Source: an uncultured Oscillospiraceae bacterium (lineage in GTDB: Bacteria > Bacillota > Clostridia > Oscillospirales > Oscillospiraceae). Taken from it: a stretch of DNA of 54,237 bases. Position 1 is the first letter of the stretch. The number at the start of each line of letters is the position of its first letter. Made by a program: the position numbers and the translations under genes. Below are positions 32,594-41,146 of the stretch, in pieces. The notes beneath the pieces are model-generated. The model saw only the letters and a program-made list of their open reading frames with translations. It did not search any database and was not told the origin of the DNA. The stretch is taken from contig CALXDZ010000041.1 of assembly GCA_944387205.1 (NCBI GenBank), forward strand, positions 1 through 54,237. Reading direction: 5' to 3'.

Positions 32594-33730
32594 TCAGGCG
32601 TTCTCCTTCAGAGGAAGCAGGTTTTTCTCACTCTCGGGGTCAAAGAGATGGATCAGGTCACTGCGGAACGTGAAGTGGACGGGGGTACCGAAGGGGATGC
32701 CGGCCTTTTGCTCCTTGGGCAGCACGGTGGTGGGCACACGCAGCACCACGTTCTTGTCCCCCACAGTGACATGGAGGTAGAGCTCGCTGCCCATCATTTC
32801 GCTGACATCTACCTTACCGGTGAGGCAGTCGGGGCCCGCCTCGGCGGAGAAGGCGATGTGCTCGGGCCGGATGCCCACGGTCACCTTTCCGGGAGTCACG
32901 TTCCGGGCGGTGAGATGCTCCTGGATCTCCTGGGCCAGAGGCATCACCGCGTCCATGCAGCGGATGGAGTAGGTCTCCCCTTCCTTCACCAGCTCGCCGT
33001 CGAAGAAATTCATCTGGGGCGTGCCGATGAAGCCGGCCACGAAGATGTTGGCGGGGTGGTCAAAGACCTGCTGGGGGGTGCCGATCTGCTGGATGAAGCC
33101 GTCCTTCATGATGACGATCCGGTCGCCCAGGGTCATGGCCTCGGTCTGGTCGTGGGTGACGTAGATGAAGGTGGTGTCGATGCGCTGGCGCAGCTTGATG
33201 ATCTCCGCGCGCATCTGATTGCGCAGCTTGGCGTCCAGGTTGCTCAAAGGCTCATCCATGAGGAACACCTGGGGATTGCGGACGATGGCACGGCCGATGG
33301 CCACACGCTGGCGCTGGCCGCCGGACAGGGCCTTGGGCTTGCGCTCTAAGTACTGGGTGATGTCCAGGATGTCCGCGGCCTCCCGCACCTTCTTGTCGAT
33401 CTCCTCGGCGGGGGTCTTGCGCAGCTTCAGAGCGAAGGCCATGTTCTCATACACGGTCATGTGGGGATAGAGAGCGTAGTTCTGGAACACCATGGCAATG
33501 TCCCGGTCCTTGGGCTCCACGTCGTTCATGCGCTTGCCGTTGATGAGCAGATCGCCCTCGGAGATCTCCTCCAGGCCGGCCACCATCCGCAGCGTGGTGG
33601 ACTTGCCGCAGCCGGAGGGGCCTACCAGCACGATAAACTCCTTGTCCGCGATCTCTAGATTGAAGTCGTGGACCGCAGTGACTTTGTTGTCGTAGATTTT
33701 CTTGATGCCTTTGAGAGAAACAGTAGCCAT
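32594..33730 (-). CDS. msmX: Carbohydrate ABC importer ATPase, MsmX/UgpC type
   Basis: A 378-residue CUT1 ATPase. Walker A GPSGCGKST, Q-loop FQNYALYPHMTV, LSGGQRQRVAIGRA, Walker B VFLMDEPLSNLD and switch VTHDQTEAMTL are all canonical. A C-terminal TOBE region follows (VTVGIRPEHIAF, RSDLIHLFDPESEKNLLP). The two permeases of this cluster have no ATPase of their own, so this protein should energise them; MsmX-type ATPases often serve several importers. I start at ATG 33730, where family sequence begins (MATVSLKGI), although no ribosome binding site precedes it. ATG 33757, with GAGGGG 11 nt upstream, would add nine residues. Confidence 0.93.
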   Translation of the reverse strand: MATVSLKGIKKIYDNKVTAVHDFNLEIADKEFIVLVGPSGCGKSTTLRMVAGLEEISEGDLLINGKRMNDVEPKDRDIAMVFQNYALYPHMTVYENMAFALKLRKTPAEEIDKKVREAADILDITQYLERKPKALSGGQRQRVAIGRAIVRNPQVFLMDEPLSNLDAKLRNQMRAEIIKLRQRIDTTFIYVTHDQTEAMTLGDRIVIMKDGFIQQIGTPQQVFDHPANIFVAGFIGTPQMNFFDGELVKEGETYSIRCMDAVMPLAQEIQEHLTARNVTPGKVTVGIRPEHIAFSAEAGPDCLTGKVDVSEMMGSELYLHVTVGDKNVVLRVPTTVLPKEQKAGIPFGTPVHFTFRSDLIHLFDPESEKNLLPLKENA

Positions 33731-33932
33731 AAATGAAGAGCCGCAGGGACAGAGCATCCGCTTGCTGTCCCCTCACCGCCGGGAGAGCGAAACTTCCGGG
33801 GCTTTACGACAGGTCTCCACACTGCCGCACCGCCGGCTCGGCGGATTTTTCCTCCTTTTTGACAGCTGCCGTCCGCTATGGGAATGGAGTAGCGGTCCGG
33901 CGCCTAAATGAGCGGGGAAAGGGAAAGTGCGC

Positions 33933-35066
33933 TCAGCGCTCCACAGGTGCGCCGTGGAACAGAATCGTCTTGATTTCCAGGGTCTCCCGGTCCAGCAGCA
34001 CCGCATTGGCGGCCTTGCCCGGGTCCAGGGTGCCCACCCGGTCCTGAATGCCCAGGGCGCAGGCGGGGTTGTAGGCGGCGGCCCGGACGGCGTCCGCCAG
34101 AGGGATGCCGAAGGCGGCGGCCTGCTTCACGCAGCCCATCAGGTCGGTGACAGAACCAGCCAGGGTGTTTTCGTCGAAGGACATGGTAGCCCGGTTGCCC
34201 CGGACGATGATCTCCTGTCCGCCGAAGGGATAGCGGCCGTCGGGCATGCCCGTGGCCCGCAGGGAGTCGGAGATCAGCACCACGCGCTCGGCCCCGAAGA
34301 GGGCGAAGGTGGCCCGGACCACGCTGGGGTGGATGTGGATGCCGTCGCAGATCAGTTCCACCCGGGTGCCGGGATGGTCAAAGGCGGCGCCGATGACCCC
34401 GGGAGCCCGGTGGGTGAAGGGGGGCATGGCGTTGAAAAGGTGCGTGCAGTGGTTGGCGCCGGCGTCCATGGCGGCGCAGGCGGTATCATAGTCTGCCTCG
34501 GTGTGGCCCAGGGAGACGGTGATGCCGTCGGCCACAGCGCCCCGGATAAACTCCATGGCGCCGGGCCGCTCCGCGGCCACAGTTACCAGCCGCACCAGCC
34601 CGTTGGCCGCCTTCTGCAGCCGGCGGAGCATGGCCAGGTCCGGGTCGTGGAGGAAGGCGCCGTTCTGGGCGCCCTTTTTGGCCATGCACAGGAAGGGTCC
34701 CTCCAGGTGGAGGCCCACCAGATCCGCGCCAGACTTGGCAGAAGCGGCGTGGGAAGCGGCGTTTTCGCAGATCTTCATCAGCTGGTCCTCCCCCAGGGTC
34801 ATGCCCGCGGGGCAGATCTGGGTGATGCCGCGGCTGAGCTCATAGTCAGCCATTTTCTGCAGGCCGTCGGGGGTGGCGTCGCTGAAGTCCTCCCCCAGGC
34901 AGCCGTGGAAGTGCAGGTCCGTCAATCCGGGGATGGCGTAGCAGCCGGAGGCGTCCAGCACCTCTCCGTCGCCGCTGGCGGCGGAGAGGACAGCGCCGTC
35001 GGTGCACACGTCCCGGTCCACGAAGCCCTCACGCAGGTCAAAGACCTTTGCGCCGGTTATCCGCAT
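33933..35066 (-). CDS. nagA: N-acetylglucosamine-6-phosphate deacetylase
   Basis: Removes acetate from GlcNAc-6-phosphate. A 377-residue amidohydrolase-fold enzyme with HFHG (metal), HLEGPF, GHTEADYDTA, HLFNAMPPFTHRAPG, DGIHIHP and the catalytic Asp in ISDSLRATGMPDG. ATG 35066 overlaps the end of nagB by 10 nt; the open frame continues upstream through nagB, but that is not NagA sequence. With NanA, the epimerase, the kinase and NagB it completes conversion of sialic acid to fructose-6-phosphate. A 200-nt gap without a recognisable gene separates it from the ATPase gene downstream. Confidence 0.95.
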   Translation of the reverse strand: MRITGAKVFDLREGFVDRDVCTDGAVLSAASGDGEVLDASGCYAIPGLTDLHFHGCLGEDFSDATPDGLQKMADYELSRGITQICPAGMTLGEDQLMKICENAASHAASAKSGADLVGLHLEGPFLCMAKKGAQNGAFLHDPDLAMLRRLQKAANGLVRLVTVAAERPGAMEFIRGAVADGITVSLGHTEADYDTACAAMDAGANHCTHLFNAMPPFTHRAPGVIGAAFDHPGTRVELICDGIHIHPSVVRATFALFGAERVVLISDSLRATGMPDGRYPFGGQEIIVRGNRATMSFDENTLAGSVTDLMGCVKQAAAFGIPLADAVRAAAYNPACALGIQDRVGTLDPGKAANAVLLDRETLEIKTILFHGAPVER

Positions 35067-35809
35067 ACAGACACCCCGGCTTCCACCAGCTTGTGCAGCG
35101 CGGCCTTGTCGCCCACCAGGACCACGTCGGGGTGGAGCTGGAGGATGGAGGCGGGGCACTTGGGATCGATGGGGCCGCAGAAGGCGTCATAGATGGCCTG
35201 GGCCTTGTCCTCGCCGCTGACCACCATCAGGATCCGCCGGGCAGCCATGATGCAGCCGATGCCCATGGTCATGGCCTGACGGGGCACATCGTCGGCGCTG
35301 GCGAAGAAGCGGGAGTTGGCCTCGATGGTCCGCTCGGTCAGGTCCACCACATGGGTGGGTGCCACGAAGGCGGAGCCGGGCTCGTTGAAGCCGATGTGGC
35401 CATTGTGGCCGATGCCCAGCAGCTGGAGATCGGCGTAGCCCAGGGAGCGGATCAGCTCGTCATAGCGCTTGCACTCGGCGTCGGCGTCGGCGGCCATTCC
35501 GTTGGGCACATGGGTATTCTCCCGCAGAATGTCCAGGTGATCGAAGAAGTTCACCTGCATGAAGTAGCGGTAGCTCTGGTCGTGGGTGGGCTCCAGGCCC
35601 TTGTACTCGTCCAGGTTGACGGTGCGGACCTCCCGGAAGCTCAGATGACCCTCCTGGTTCCACTGGGAGAGCTGGCGGTAGGCGCCCACGGGGGTGGATC
35701 CGGTGGCCAGGCCCAGCACGCAGTCGGGCTTGCGGACCACCTCGGCGGCCATAATACGGGCAGCGCGGAGGCTCATGGCCTCGTAATCAGCTTCCTGATA
35801 GATTCTCAT
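35057..35809 (-). CDS. nagB: Glucosamine-6-phosphate deaminase
   Basis: Converts glucosamine-6-phosphate to fructose-6-phosphate and ammonia. A 250-residue protein with LGLATGSTPVGAYRQL (phosphate loop), VNLDEYKGL (catalytic Asp), GIGHNGHIGFNEPGSAF (catalytic His) and GIGCIMAARRILMVVSGEDKA. Length matches the shorter Gram-positive type. ATG 35809 is preceded by AGGAGGAA. It sits 24 nt after the NanA-type gene and overlaps nagA, so it lies inside one operon. Confidence 0.95.
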   Translation of the reverse strand: MRIYQEADYEAMSLRAARIMAAEVVRKPDCVLGLATGSTPVGAYRQLSQWNQEGHLSFREVRTVNLDEYKGLEPTHDQSYRYFMQVNFFDHLDILRENTHVPNGMAADADAECKRYDELIRSLGYADLQLLGIGHNGHIGFNEPGSAFVAPTHVVDLTERTIEANSRFFASADDVPRQAMTMGIGCIMAARRILMVVSGEDKAQAIYDAFCGPIDPKCPASILQLHPDVVLVGDKAALHKLVEAGVSVCG

Positions 35810-35833
35810 GACGGTATTCCTCCTAAAAACAGC

Positions 35834-36745
35834 TTAGCAGTATTTGGCGATGGCCGCGTCGATCTGAGCGGCCGCCTGGTCCACGATGGCCAAGTCCGCC
35901 TCCGCCAGAGCGGGCAGGGGCTTGCGCACGGAGCCGCACACCACGCCCCGCTTGGCCAGAATGGCCTTGAGCACGGCATAGAGGTTGCCATGGGCGGCGC
36001 ACATGGCGTAGATGATGCGGCAGATCTCATTCTGCACCGCGGCGGCCTCGTCCACCTTGCCGGCGTGATAGTCGTCATAGACCTTCCGGAACAGCTCGGG
36101 CATCACGGCGTAGGTGCCGCCGATGCCGCCGGTGGCGCCCATGGCCAGACCGGAGACGAACTCCTCGTCGGGACCATTCATGACCACGAAGCTGGGGCCG
36201 CCGGCGTCCTTCCACAGCTGGATGTCCTGGGAGGGCATGGAGGAGTTCTTCACGCCGATGACCCGGGGGTTCTTCCGCATGGTCTCCAGCAGGGACATGG
36301 TCAGGGCCACGCCGGCCAGCTGGGGGATGTTGTAGATGATGAAGTCGGTGTTGGGAGCGGCGGCGGAGATGTCGTTCCAGTACTGGGCGATGCCGTGCTC
36401 GGGCAGGTGGAAGTAGATGGGGGGGATGGCGGCGATGGCGTCCACGCCCAGGCTCTCGGCATGGCGGGCCAGCTCGCAGCTGTCCGCGGTGTTGTTGCAG
36501 GCCACATGGGCGATGATGGTCAGCTTGCCGCCCACCTCGGCCATGACGTTCTCCAGCACGATCTTGCGCTCTTCCACGCTCTGGTAGATGCACTCGCCGG
36601 AGGAGCCGCCCACATACAGGCCCCGGACGCCCTTATCCAGCAGATACCGGGCCAGGGCACGGGTGCGGGCGGGGCTGACGGAGCCGTCGTCCTCATAGCA
36701 GGCATAAAAGGCGGGGATGACGCCCTGATATTTGGAAATATCCAT
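35834..36745 (-). CDS. nanA: N-acetylneuraminate lyase (DapA/NanA family)
   Basis: A 303-residue class I aldolase. It has GSSGECIYQSVEER (the GSTGE-like carboxylate site), YNIPQLAGV with the catalytic Tyr and IGVKNSSMPSQDIQL with the Schiff-base Lys. The YNIP context and neighbours nagA, nagB and the epimerase point to NanA, which splits sialic acid into ManNAc and pyruvate, rather than to dihydrodipicolinate synthase. ATG 36745 has AAGGATG upstream; codons before it are not family sequence. It follows the importer permease after about 60 nt. Confidence 0.9.
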   Translation of the reverse strand: MDISKYQGVIPAFYACYEDDGSVSPARTRALARYLLDKGVRGLYVGGSSGECIYQSVEERKIVLENVMAEVGGKLTIIAHVACNNTADSCELARHAESLGVDAIAAIPPIYFHLPEHGIAQYWNDISAAAPNTDFIIYNIPQLAGVALTMSLLETMRKNPRVIGVKNSSMPSQDIQLWKDAGGPSFVVMNGPDEEFVSGLAMGATGGIGGTYAVMPELFRKVYDDYHAGKVDEAAAVQNEICRIIYAMCAAHGNLYAVLKAILAKRGVVCGSVRKPLPALAEADLAIVDQAAAQIDAAIAKYC

Positions 36746-36806
36746 AGGAAATACACATCCTTTCTGCCCTGCAAAGGGCAAAGTCGAATCTGATAATTGA
36801 CAGGGA

Positions 36807-37691
36807 TCAGCCCTTCACGGCGCCCATGGTGATGCCCTGGGTGAAGTACTTCTGGAAGGCCAGGAACACGATGATGATGGGCACAGCGGCCAGGGCGGCA
36901 CCGGCCATGATGAGGCCGTAGTCATTGGACATTTCGCTTTGGAGTCCGGCGATGCCCAGGGCAATGGTCTTGGCCTCGCTCTGAGACAGCATGACCAACT
37001 GCATGGGGTACTCGTTCCAGGCGCTGATGAAGGTGAAGATGGCCAGAGCGCCGATGCCCGGCTTGATGATGGGCAGGGCCACATTGAAGAAGGTCTTGAG
37101 CTCGCCGGCGCCGTCGATGCGGGCGGCTTCCAGCAGCGATGAGGGAATTCCCTCGGAGAACTGCTTCATCAAGAACACGCCGAAGGGCCAGCCCACCACC
37201 GGGAAGATCACGGCGAAGAGGGAGCCCCACACGGTCTTGACCAGGCCCAGGGTGGACATCTCGGTGAGCAGGGGGATGAGGATGACCTGCTTGGGCAGCG
37301 CCATGGCGCACACAAACAGGGTGAACACCACGCCCCGGCCCCAGAACCGCTTCTTGGCCAGGGCATAGCCCGCCAGAGAGGAGGTGATGCAGGTCAGCGC
37401 CATGGCCACCACGGAGATGAACACGCTGTTGAACAGCCAGCGGACGGCCAAAGGCATCTCAATGCCGAAGAGGTTGGTCTGGCTCTTGAAGAGGCGGGCG
37501 AAGTTGTCCCAAGAGATGGTGGTGGGGATCCACTTCACAGACTCGCCGGCCTTGATGATGATGTCGGTCTTTTCCTTGACGGAGCCGGTGACGATCCAGT
37601 ACAGCGGGAAGAGGAAGAAGATCGCCAACAGGATCAGCAGGATCACCGTGATGACAAAATAGGGGGTAATGCGTTGTTTCTTTCCAGTCAT
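36807..37691 (-). CDS. Carbohydrate ABC importer permease (AraQ/MalG type)
   Basis: A 294-residue six-helix permease of the CUT1 family. The EAA coupling loop reads EAARIDGAGELKTFFNVALPIIKPG at about residues 195-220. It starts with a Lys-rich cytoplasmic N-terminus and ends in QKYFTQGITMGAVKG, the usual MalG/AraQ tail. It pairs with the permease gene 12 nt upstream, the lipoprotein receptor and the MsmX-type ATPase. The cluster context implies uptake of sialic acid or a related amino sugar. Confidence 0.94.
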   Translation of the reverse strand: MTGKKQRITPYFVITVILLILLAIFFLFPLYWIVTGSVKEKTDIIIKAGESVKWIPTTISWDNFARLFKSQTNLFGIEMPLAVRWLFNSVFISVVAMALTCITSSLAGYALAKKRFWGRGVVFTLFVCAMALPKQVILIPLLTEMSTLGLVKTVWGSLFAVIFPVVGWPFGVFLMKQFSEGIPSSLLEAARIDGAGELKTFFNVALPIIKPGIGALAIFTFISAWNEYPMQLVMLSQSEAKTIALGIAGLQSEMSNDYGLIMAGAALAAVPIIIVFLAFQKYFTQGITMGAVKG

Positions 37692-37703
37692 GTTCCCGCC
37701 TCC

Positions 37704-38621
37704 TTATTCCGTGGTGCCGCCGTTCATGACCTTGAACTGCAAGGCGCTGAACAGGGCGATGACCAGTGCCAGGATGACACCCATGGCGTCGGCGTAGCCG
37801 AACTCCTTGGTGGTCCGGAACGCGATCTCGTATAGGTAGTACATGATGGTACTGGTACTGTAGTTGGGGCCGCCGGAGGTCAGCAGCTGGATCAGGGCAA
37901 AGCACTGGAAGCTGTTGATGGTGGTGATGACGGCAACGTACAGCGTGGTGGGCATGATGGAGGGCCACTTGATCTTCCAGAACACCTGGAGGTCCGTGGC
38001 GCCGTCCACCTGGGCAGCCTCCACCAGGGAGGAGTCCACGTTGCCCAGAGCGGAGACGTACAGCACGATGGGCTGGCCGATGGAGGTGGTGAACAGAATG
38101 AGGATGATGCACCACAGAGCCATGGTCTGGCTCTCGGTCCAGGGCAGTCCCTCGCCGCCGAAGGCGCGGATGACATAGTTGAACAGGCCGTTGTATTTGT
38201 CGAACATCCACTTCCACACCACCACCACGGCCACGGAGCCGGTGACCACCGGCAGATAGAACACGCAGCGGAAGAAGGAGCGGACACCTGATTTCATTTT
38301 ATAGATGGCAGAACCTACCCACAGGGAAAAGGCGGTTACGGCAGGCACCGAGACCACCACGATCACCAGGGTGTTCCACGCGGATTTCCGAAAGATAGGG
38401 TCCTTGAAAAGGCGGATGTAGTTGTCCAAAAAGACGAATTTGGAACCGGTTGCGGCATTGGCGAAGCTGGAGTCGGTGAAGCTGGTGACCAGGCCCATGA
38501 ACATGGGCGTGAGTACGAATCCAACAAAGAAAAACAGCGCCGGCAATAAAAAGAGATAGGAGACCAGCGTTTCTCTCCGTTGGAGGATTTGGCTGCGCGC
38601 TGGAGCTTTTGATGTTGCCAT
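37704..38621 (-). CDS. Carbohydrate ABC importer permease (UgpA/MalF type)
   Basis: A 305-residue six-helix CUT1 permease. N-terminal LVSYLFLLPALFFFVGFVLTPM is the family's first helix and the EAA loop is EAAQVDGATDLQVFWKIKWPSIMPT at about residues 200-225. It follows the receptor gene after 120 nt that contain a strong hairpin, which may lower permease expression relative to receptor. It is a partner of the AraQ-type permease. Confidence 0.94.
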   Translation of the reverse strand: MATSKAPARSQILQRRETLVSYLFLLPALFFFVGFVLTPMFMGLVTSFTDSSFANAATGSKFVFLDNYIRLFKDPIFRKSAWNTLVIVVVSVPAVTAFSLWVGSAIYKMKSGVRSFFRCVFYLPVVTGSVAVVVVWKWMFDKYNGLFNYVIRAFGGEGLPWTESQTMALWCIILILFTTSIGQPIVLYVSALGNVDSSLVEAAQVDGATDLQVFWKIKWPSIMPTTLYVAVITTINSFQCFALIQLLTSGGPNYSTSTIMYYLYEIAFRTTKEFGYADAMGVILALVIALFSALQFKVMNGGTTE

Positions 38622-38690
38622 GATTCTCCCCCGTTCTTGAATATTCCTCTAAGATCCTTTTGAAGTTCCTCTTTTCTGTTTGCTTATGGG

Positions 38691-38725
38691 GATTCCCCCT
38701 CCCGGCCGGGCCGGGAGAGGGAATC
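38691..38725 (-). other. Intercistronic hairpin between receptor and permease genes
   Basis: GATTCCC(CC)TCCCGGC pairs imperfectly with GCCGGGAGAGGGAATC. No T-tract follows on the minus strand, so it is better explained as an mRNA-stabilising or attenuating hairpin than as a full terminator. Confidence 0.6.
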
Positions 38726-38741
38726 AGAATGGCTGTTTCGA

Positions 38742-40016
38742 TCAGGCGTTGGCGCCGGTGTTGAAGGCATCGGCAGCCTCCTGAGCGGGCGTGCCGTTGA
38801 AGACCTGCTGCAGCATGTTGAACCACAGAGGACGCATGGCGGCGAAGCCTTCCTTGGTGTTGTAGTAGGGACCATAGTACTGGGTCCAGGAGGCCAGCAG
38901 GCTCATCTCCTCATTGCCCTCATACAGGTTGCCGTAGGAGGCGCGGACGGGGAAGGCACCGGTCTGAACCACGCTCTTGGGACCCCACTCGGCGTCGTCG
39001 CAGATGAACTTGATGAACTCCTTGGAGGCAGCGGTCTTGGCGTCGTCGCCGTTGTCAAACACGCAGAAGCCGTTGACCAGGTACTCCAGCTCGGGCACGC
39101 CGTCGTCGGAGGGGAAGGGCACGGAGATCTGGGTGTAGTCCTCGGAGGCGTAGGAGTTGGCGTTGGAGGTGCCCCAGCAGAAGGTCATGGCGCAGGTCTC
39201 CTGCTGGAACTGCTGGAGCTCGTCGGCGGCGGCCATGGAGAAGCCGGCGTCCAGAGCCTTGCTGTCATACATGGTCTTGAGCAGCTCCAGAGCCTTCACG
39301 CCGTTGGCGTCCACAGTCCAGGAGCCGTCCTCGCCCACGATGGAGGAGGAGTAGAGGTTGTTCACCAGAGCGCGGGTGCCCTGGTCGCCGCCCTGACCGC
39401 CGCAGTAGACGATGCCGGGGGTCTGGCACACGCCGGCGTCACGCAGAGCCTCACACATCTTCACGAAGTTCTCGGTGGTCCAGATGCGGTCGCCCTCCAG
39501 GTTCACATACTGCAGAGCGTCAGCCTCTTCCAGCATCTCCTTGTTCAGGCCCATGTAGAAGGGAGAAGAAGAGATGGGATACATGTAATAGCTGCCGTCG
39601 GCGCCCATGCAGGTCTCCAGCAGGCTCTCGCTGGCCAGATCGCTCTTGAGCTCCTCGATCATGTCGTCCAGAGCCACCAGGTTGCCGGCGTTGCCGTACT
39701 CAATGATGCGGCCCGGGGCGTCAAACAGGATGTCGGGAGCGGTGCCGGCGGTGATGGCGGAGGTCAGGGCGTCGGCGCCGGAGGTGAAGTCGATGATCTC
39801 CACGTTCACCTTGATGTCGTTGTGCTGGGCCATGAAGGCATCGGCCAGCTCCTGCTCGTAGCCGGAGTCCACACCGAAGGTGGGGAAGGCCCACCAGGTG
39901 ATCTCGGTAACACCGTCGGTGGACTCGCCGCTGGAAGCAGGAGTGCTGGTGCTGCCGCAGGCGGCCAGTGCAAAAGTCATGCAAAGGGCGAGTGCAAGGG
40001 CAAAAAATCTTTTCAT
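38742..40016 (-). CDS. Extracellular solute-binding lipoprotein (amino sugar/sialic acid ABC importer)
   Basis: A 424-residue CUT1 receptor with a signal peptide and lipobox LAACGS near residue 19. A family 1 solute-binding fold follows (TEITWWAFPTFG, GTAPDILFDAPGRIIEYGNAGNLVALDDM, MAAADELQQFQQETCAMTFCWG). ATG 40016 has GGAGG 9 nt upstream. It is first in the operon with two permeases, nanA, nagB and nagA. The ligand is inferred from the neighbours to be sialic acid or a sialic-acid-containing compound. The promoter is a near-consensus sigma-A site with flanking AT-rich palindromes. Confidence 0.92.
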   Translation of the reverse strand: MKRFFALALALCMTFALAACGSTSTPASSGESTDGVTEITWWAFPTFGVDSGYEQELADAFMAQHNDIKVNVEIIDFTSGADALTSAITAGTAPDILFDAPGRIIEYGNAGNLVALDDMIEELKSDLASESLLETCMGADGSYYMYPISSSPFYMGLNKEMLEEADALQYVNLEGDRIWTTENFVKMCEALRDAGVCQTPGIVYCGGQGGDQGTRALVNNLYSSSIVGEDGSWTVDANGVKALELLKTMYDSKALDAGFSMAAADELQQFQQETCAMTFCWGTSNANSYASEDYTQISVPFPSDDGVPELEYLVNGFCVFDNGDDAKTAASKEFIKFICDDAEWGPKSVVQTGAFPVRASYGNLYEGNEEMSLLASWTQYYGPYYNTKEGFAAMRPLWFNMLQQVFNGTPAQEAADAFNTGANA

Positions 40017-40080
40017 GTCGCATTTCCTCCTCGAAATTTTGATAAAAAACGCAGTTTGATCCGGGAACTGCTCTGTGCAA

Positions 40081-40109
40081 ATTGTATAGGCCCGGTTCCG
40101 CTTTGTCAA
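40081..40109 (-). promoter_or_regulatory. Promoter of the sialic acid importer operon
   Basis: On the minus strand, TTGACA (40109-40104), a 17-bp spacer and TACAAT (40086-40081). Confidence 0.85.
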
Positions 40110-40110
40110 G

Positions 40111-40165
40111 GAAATTTTAAAAAAATTTTCAAAACTGTCAATATATGAAAAAATTTTGAAAATTC
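40111..40165. promoter_or_regulatory. Candidate RpiR operators upstream of the importer promoter
   Basis: Two AT-rich inverted repeats adjoin the -35: GAAATTTT-N4-AAATTTTC-like (40111-40130) and GAAAAAATTTTGAAAATTC (40147-40165). The first shares 12 of 13 bases, read on the complementary strand, with GAAAATTTTTTTC between the divergent promoters at 42428. Confidence 0.55.
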
Positions 40166-40205
40166 TTGTGGGATATCCCCGGAAAATGCGGAAAAATCAA
40201 GGGGT

Positions 40206-41063
40206 TCAGACGTGCTTTTCCGACAGATAATCCGCCACCAGCTCCCGCTGACGTTTGCAGTGGTCCAGGTCGCGGCGACACATTTCGGAGAAGAGTACGT
40301 CTACCAGATACAATTGTGCGATACGGGCGGCAATGGAGCCCAGCTGCAGGGGACCCTCGGTGGAGCCGCACTGGAGTACCAGATCCGCCTGGGCGGCGCC
40401 GGGAGAGCCGCAGTAGCGGGTCACCAGCAGCGTGGGCACCTTCTGGGCCTTGGCCACCCGGAGGATGTCCAGCAGCTCCTTGGTGGCGCCGGAGTAGGAG
40501 AAGGCCAGAATGGCGTCCCGCTCCGTCAGCTTGGAGGTGGTGATGACCTGCATGTGGGAGTCAGACACAGGGAAAAAGCCGGAGAATACCGTGGTGAACA
40601 GATGGGCAGCCTCCTCAGCCATGAGCATGGAGGCGCCCTGGCCCATGCACATCACCCGGTCCGCCGACAGCAGCAGGTCTGCGGCGGCCTGGATGCGCTC
40701 GGGCTGAATGAGAGCCTGGGTCTCGGTGATGGCGTCAATCTCCGCGCCTGCCAGCTTGCGGCACAGAATGGGCACGGTGTCGTCGGCGTGGATCTCGCCG
40801 GAGAGCAGATCCGCGTCGGAGGGACGGGTAACGGCGGAGGCGGCGATGGCCAGACGGAAGGCGCTGTAGCCCTGATAGCCCATGCGGCGGCAGAAGCGGG
40901 TGATGGTGGCCTCTGCCACAGCGCACTCCCCTGCCAGCTCGGAGATGGACATGGACTGGGTCCGCTGGCCGTTGGCCACCACATAGTTGGCCAGCTTTTT
41001 TTCCGACGCGGTCAGCTGATAGTACTCCTGGGTGATGCGCTGGAACACATTATCTTCGGGCAT
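40206..41063 (-). CDS. RpiR-family (HTH + SIS) regulator of amino sugar genes
   Basis: A 285-residue regulator. The N-terminal RpiR helix-turn-helix (about 1-75) shows LTASEKKLANYVVANG, SISELAGECAVAEATITRFCRRMGYQGYSAFRLAI. The SIS sugar-phosphate domain (about 110-260) has RVMCMGQGASMLMAEEAAHLF, FSYSGATKELLDILRVAK and TLLVTRY. ATG 41063 has AAAGGAGG; the open frame upstream is not family sequence. It is cotranscribed after the epimerase (83-nt gap) and followed by the importer promoter. It is the probable NanR-type repressor, sensing ManNAc-6P or GlcNAc/GlcN-6P. Confidence 0.93.
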   Translation of the reverse strand: MPEDNVFQRITQEYYQLTASEKKLANYVVANGQRTQSMSISELAGECAVAEATITRFCRRMGYQGYSAFRLAIAASAVTRPSDADLLSGEIHADDTVPILCRKLAGAEIDAITETQALIQPERIQAAADLLLSADRVMCMGQGASMLMAEEAAHLFTTVFSGFFPVSDSHMQVITTSKLTERDAILAFSYSGATKELLDILRVAKAQKVPTLLVTRYCGSPGAAQADLVLQCGSTEGPLQLGSIAARIAQLYLVDVLFSEMCRRDLDHCKRQRELVADYLSEKHV

Positions 41064-41146
41064 GGCGCAGCCTCCTTTGAGCCCCTTGTCCGGGGCGCCC
41101 GCGGGGGTGTGGGGCCCTCCTCCCCGGGGCGCGCTCTGGCGGGCCA

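Noticed and set aside
33758-33932. Short GTG-initiated peptide and GGAGG between nagA and the MsmX-type gene
   Set aside because: The frame is only about eight codons, with a ribosome binding site too far away. CCGCC-N5-GGCGG has its T-tract only on the strand without an upstream gene.
40137-40165. Second TTGACA upstream of the importer promoter as an alternative promoter
   Set aside because: No -10 lies at a suitable distance, while the TTGACA-17-TACAAT promoter downstream is near consensus.
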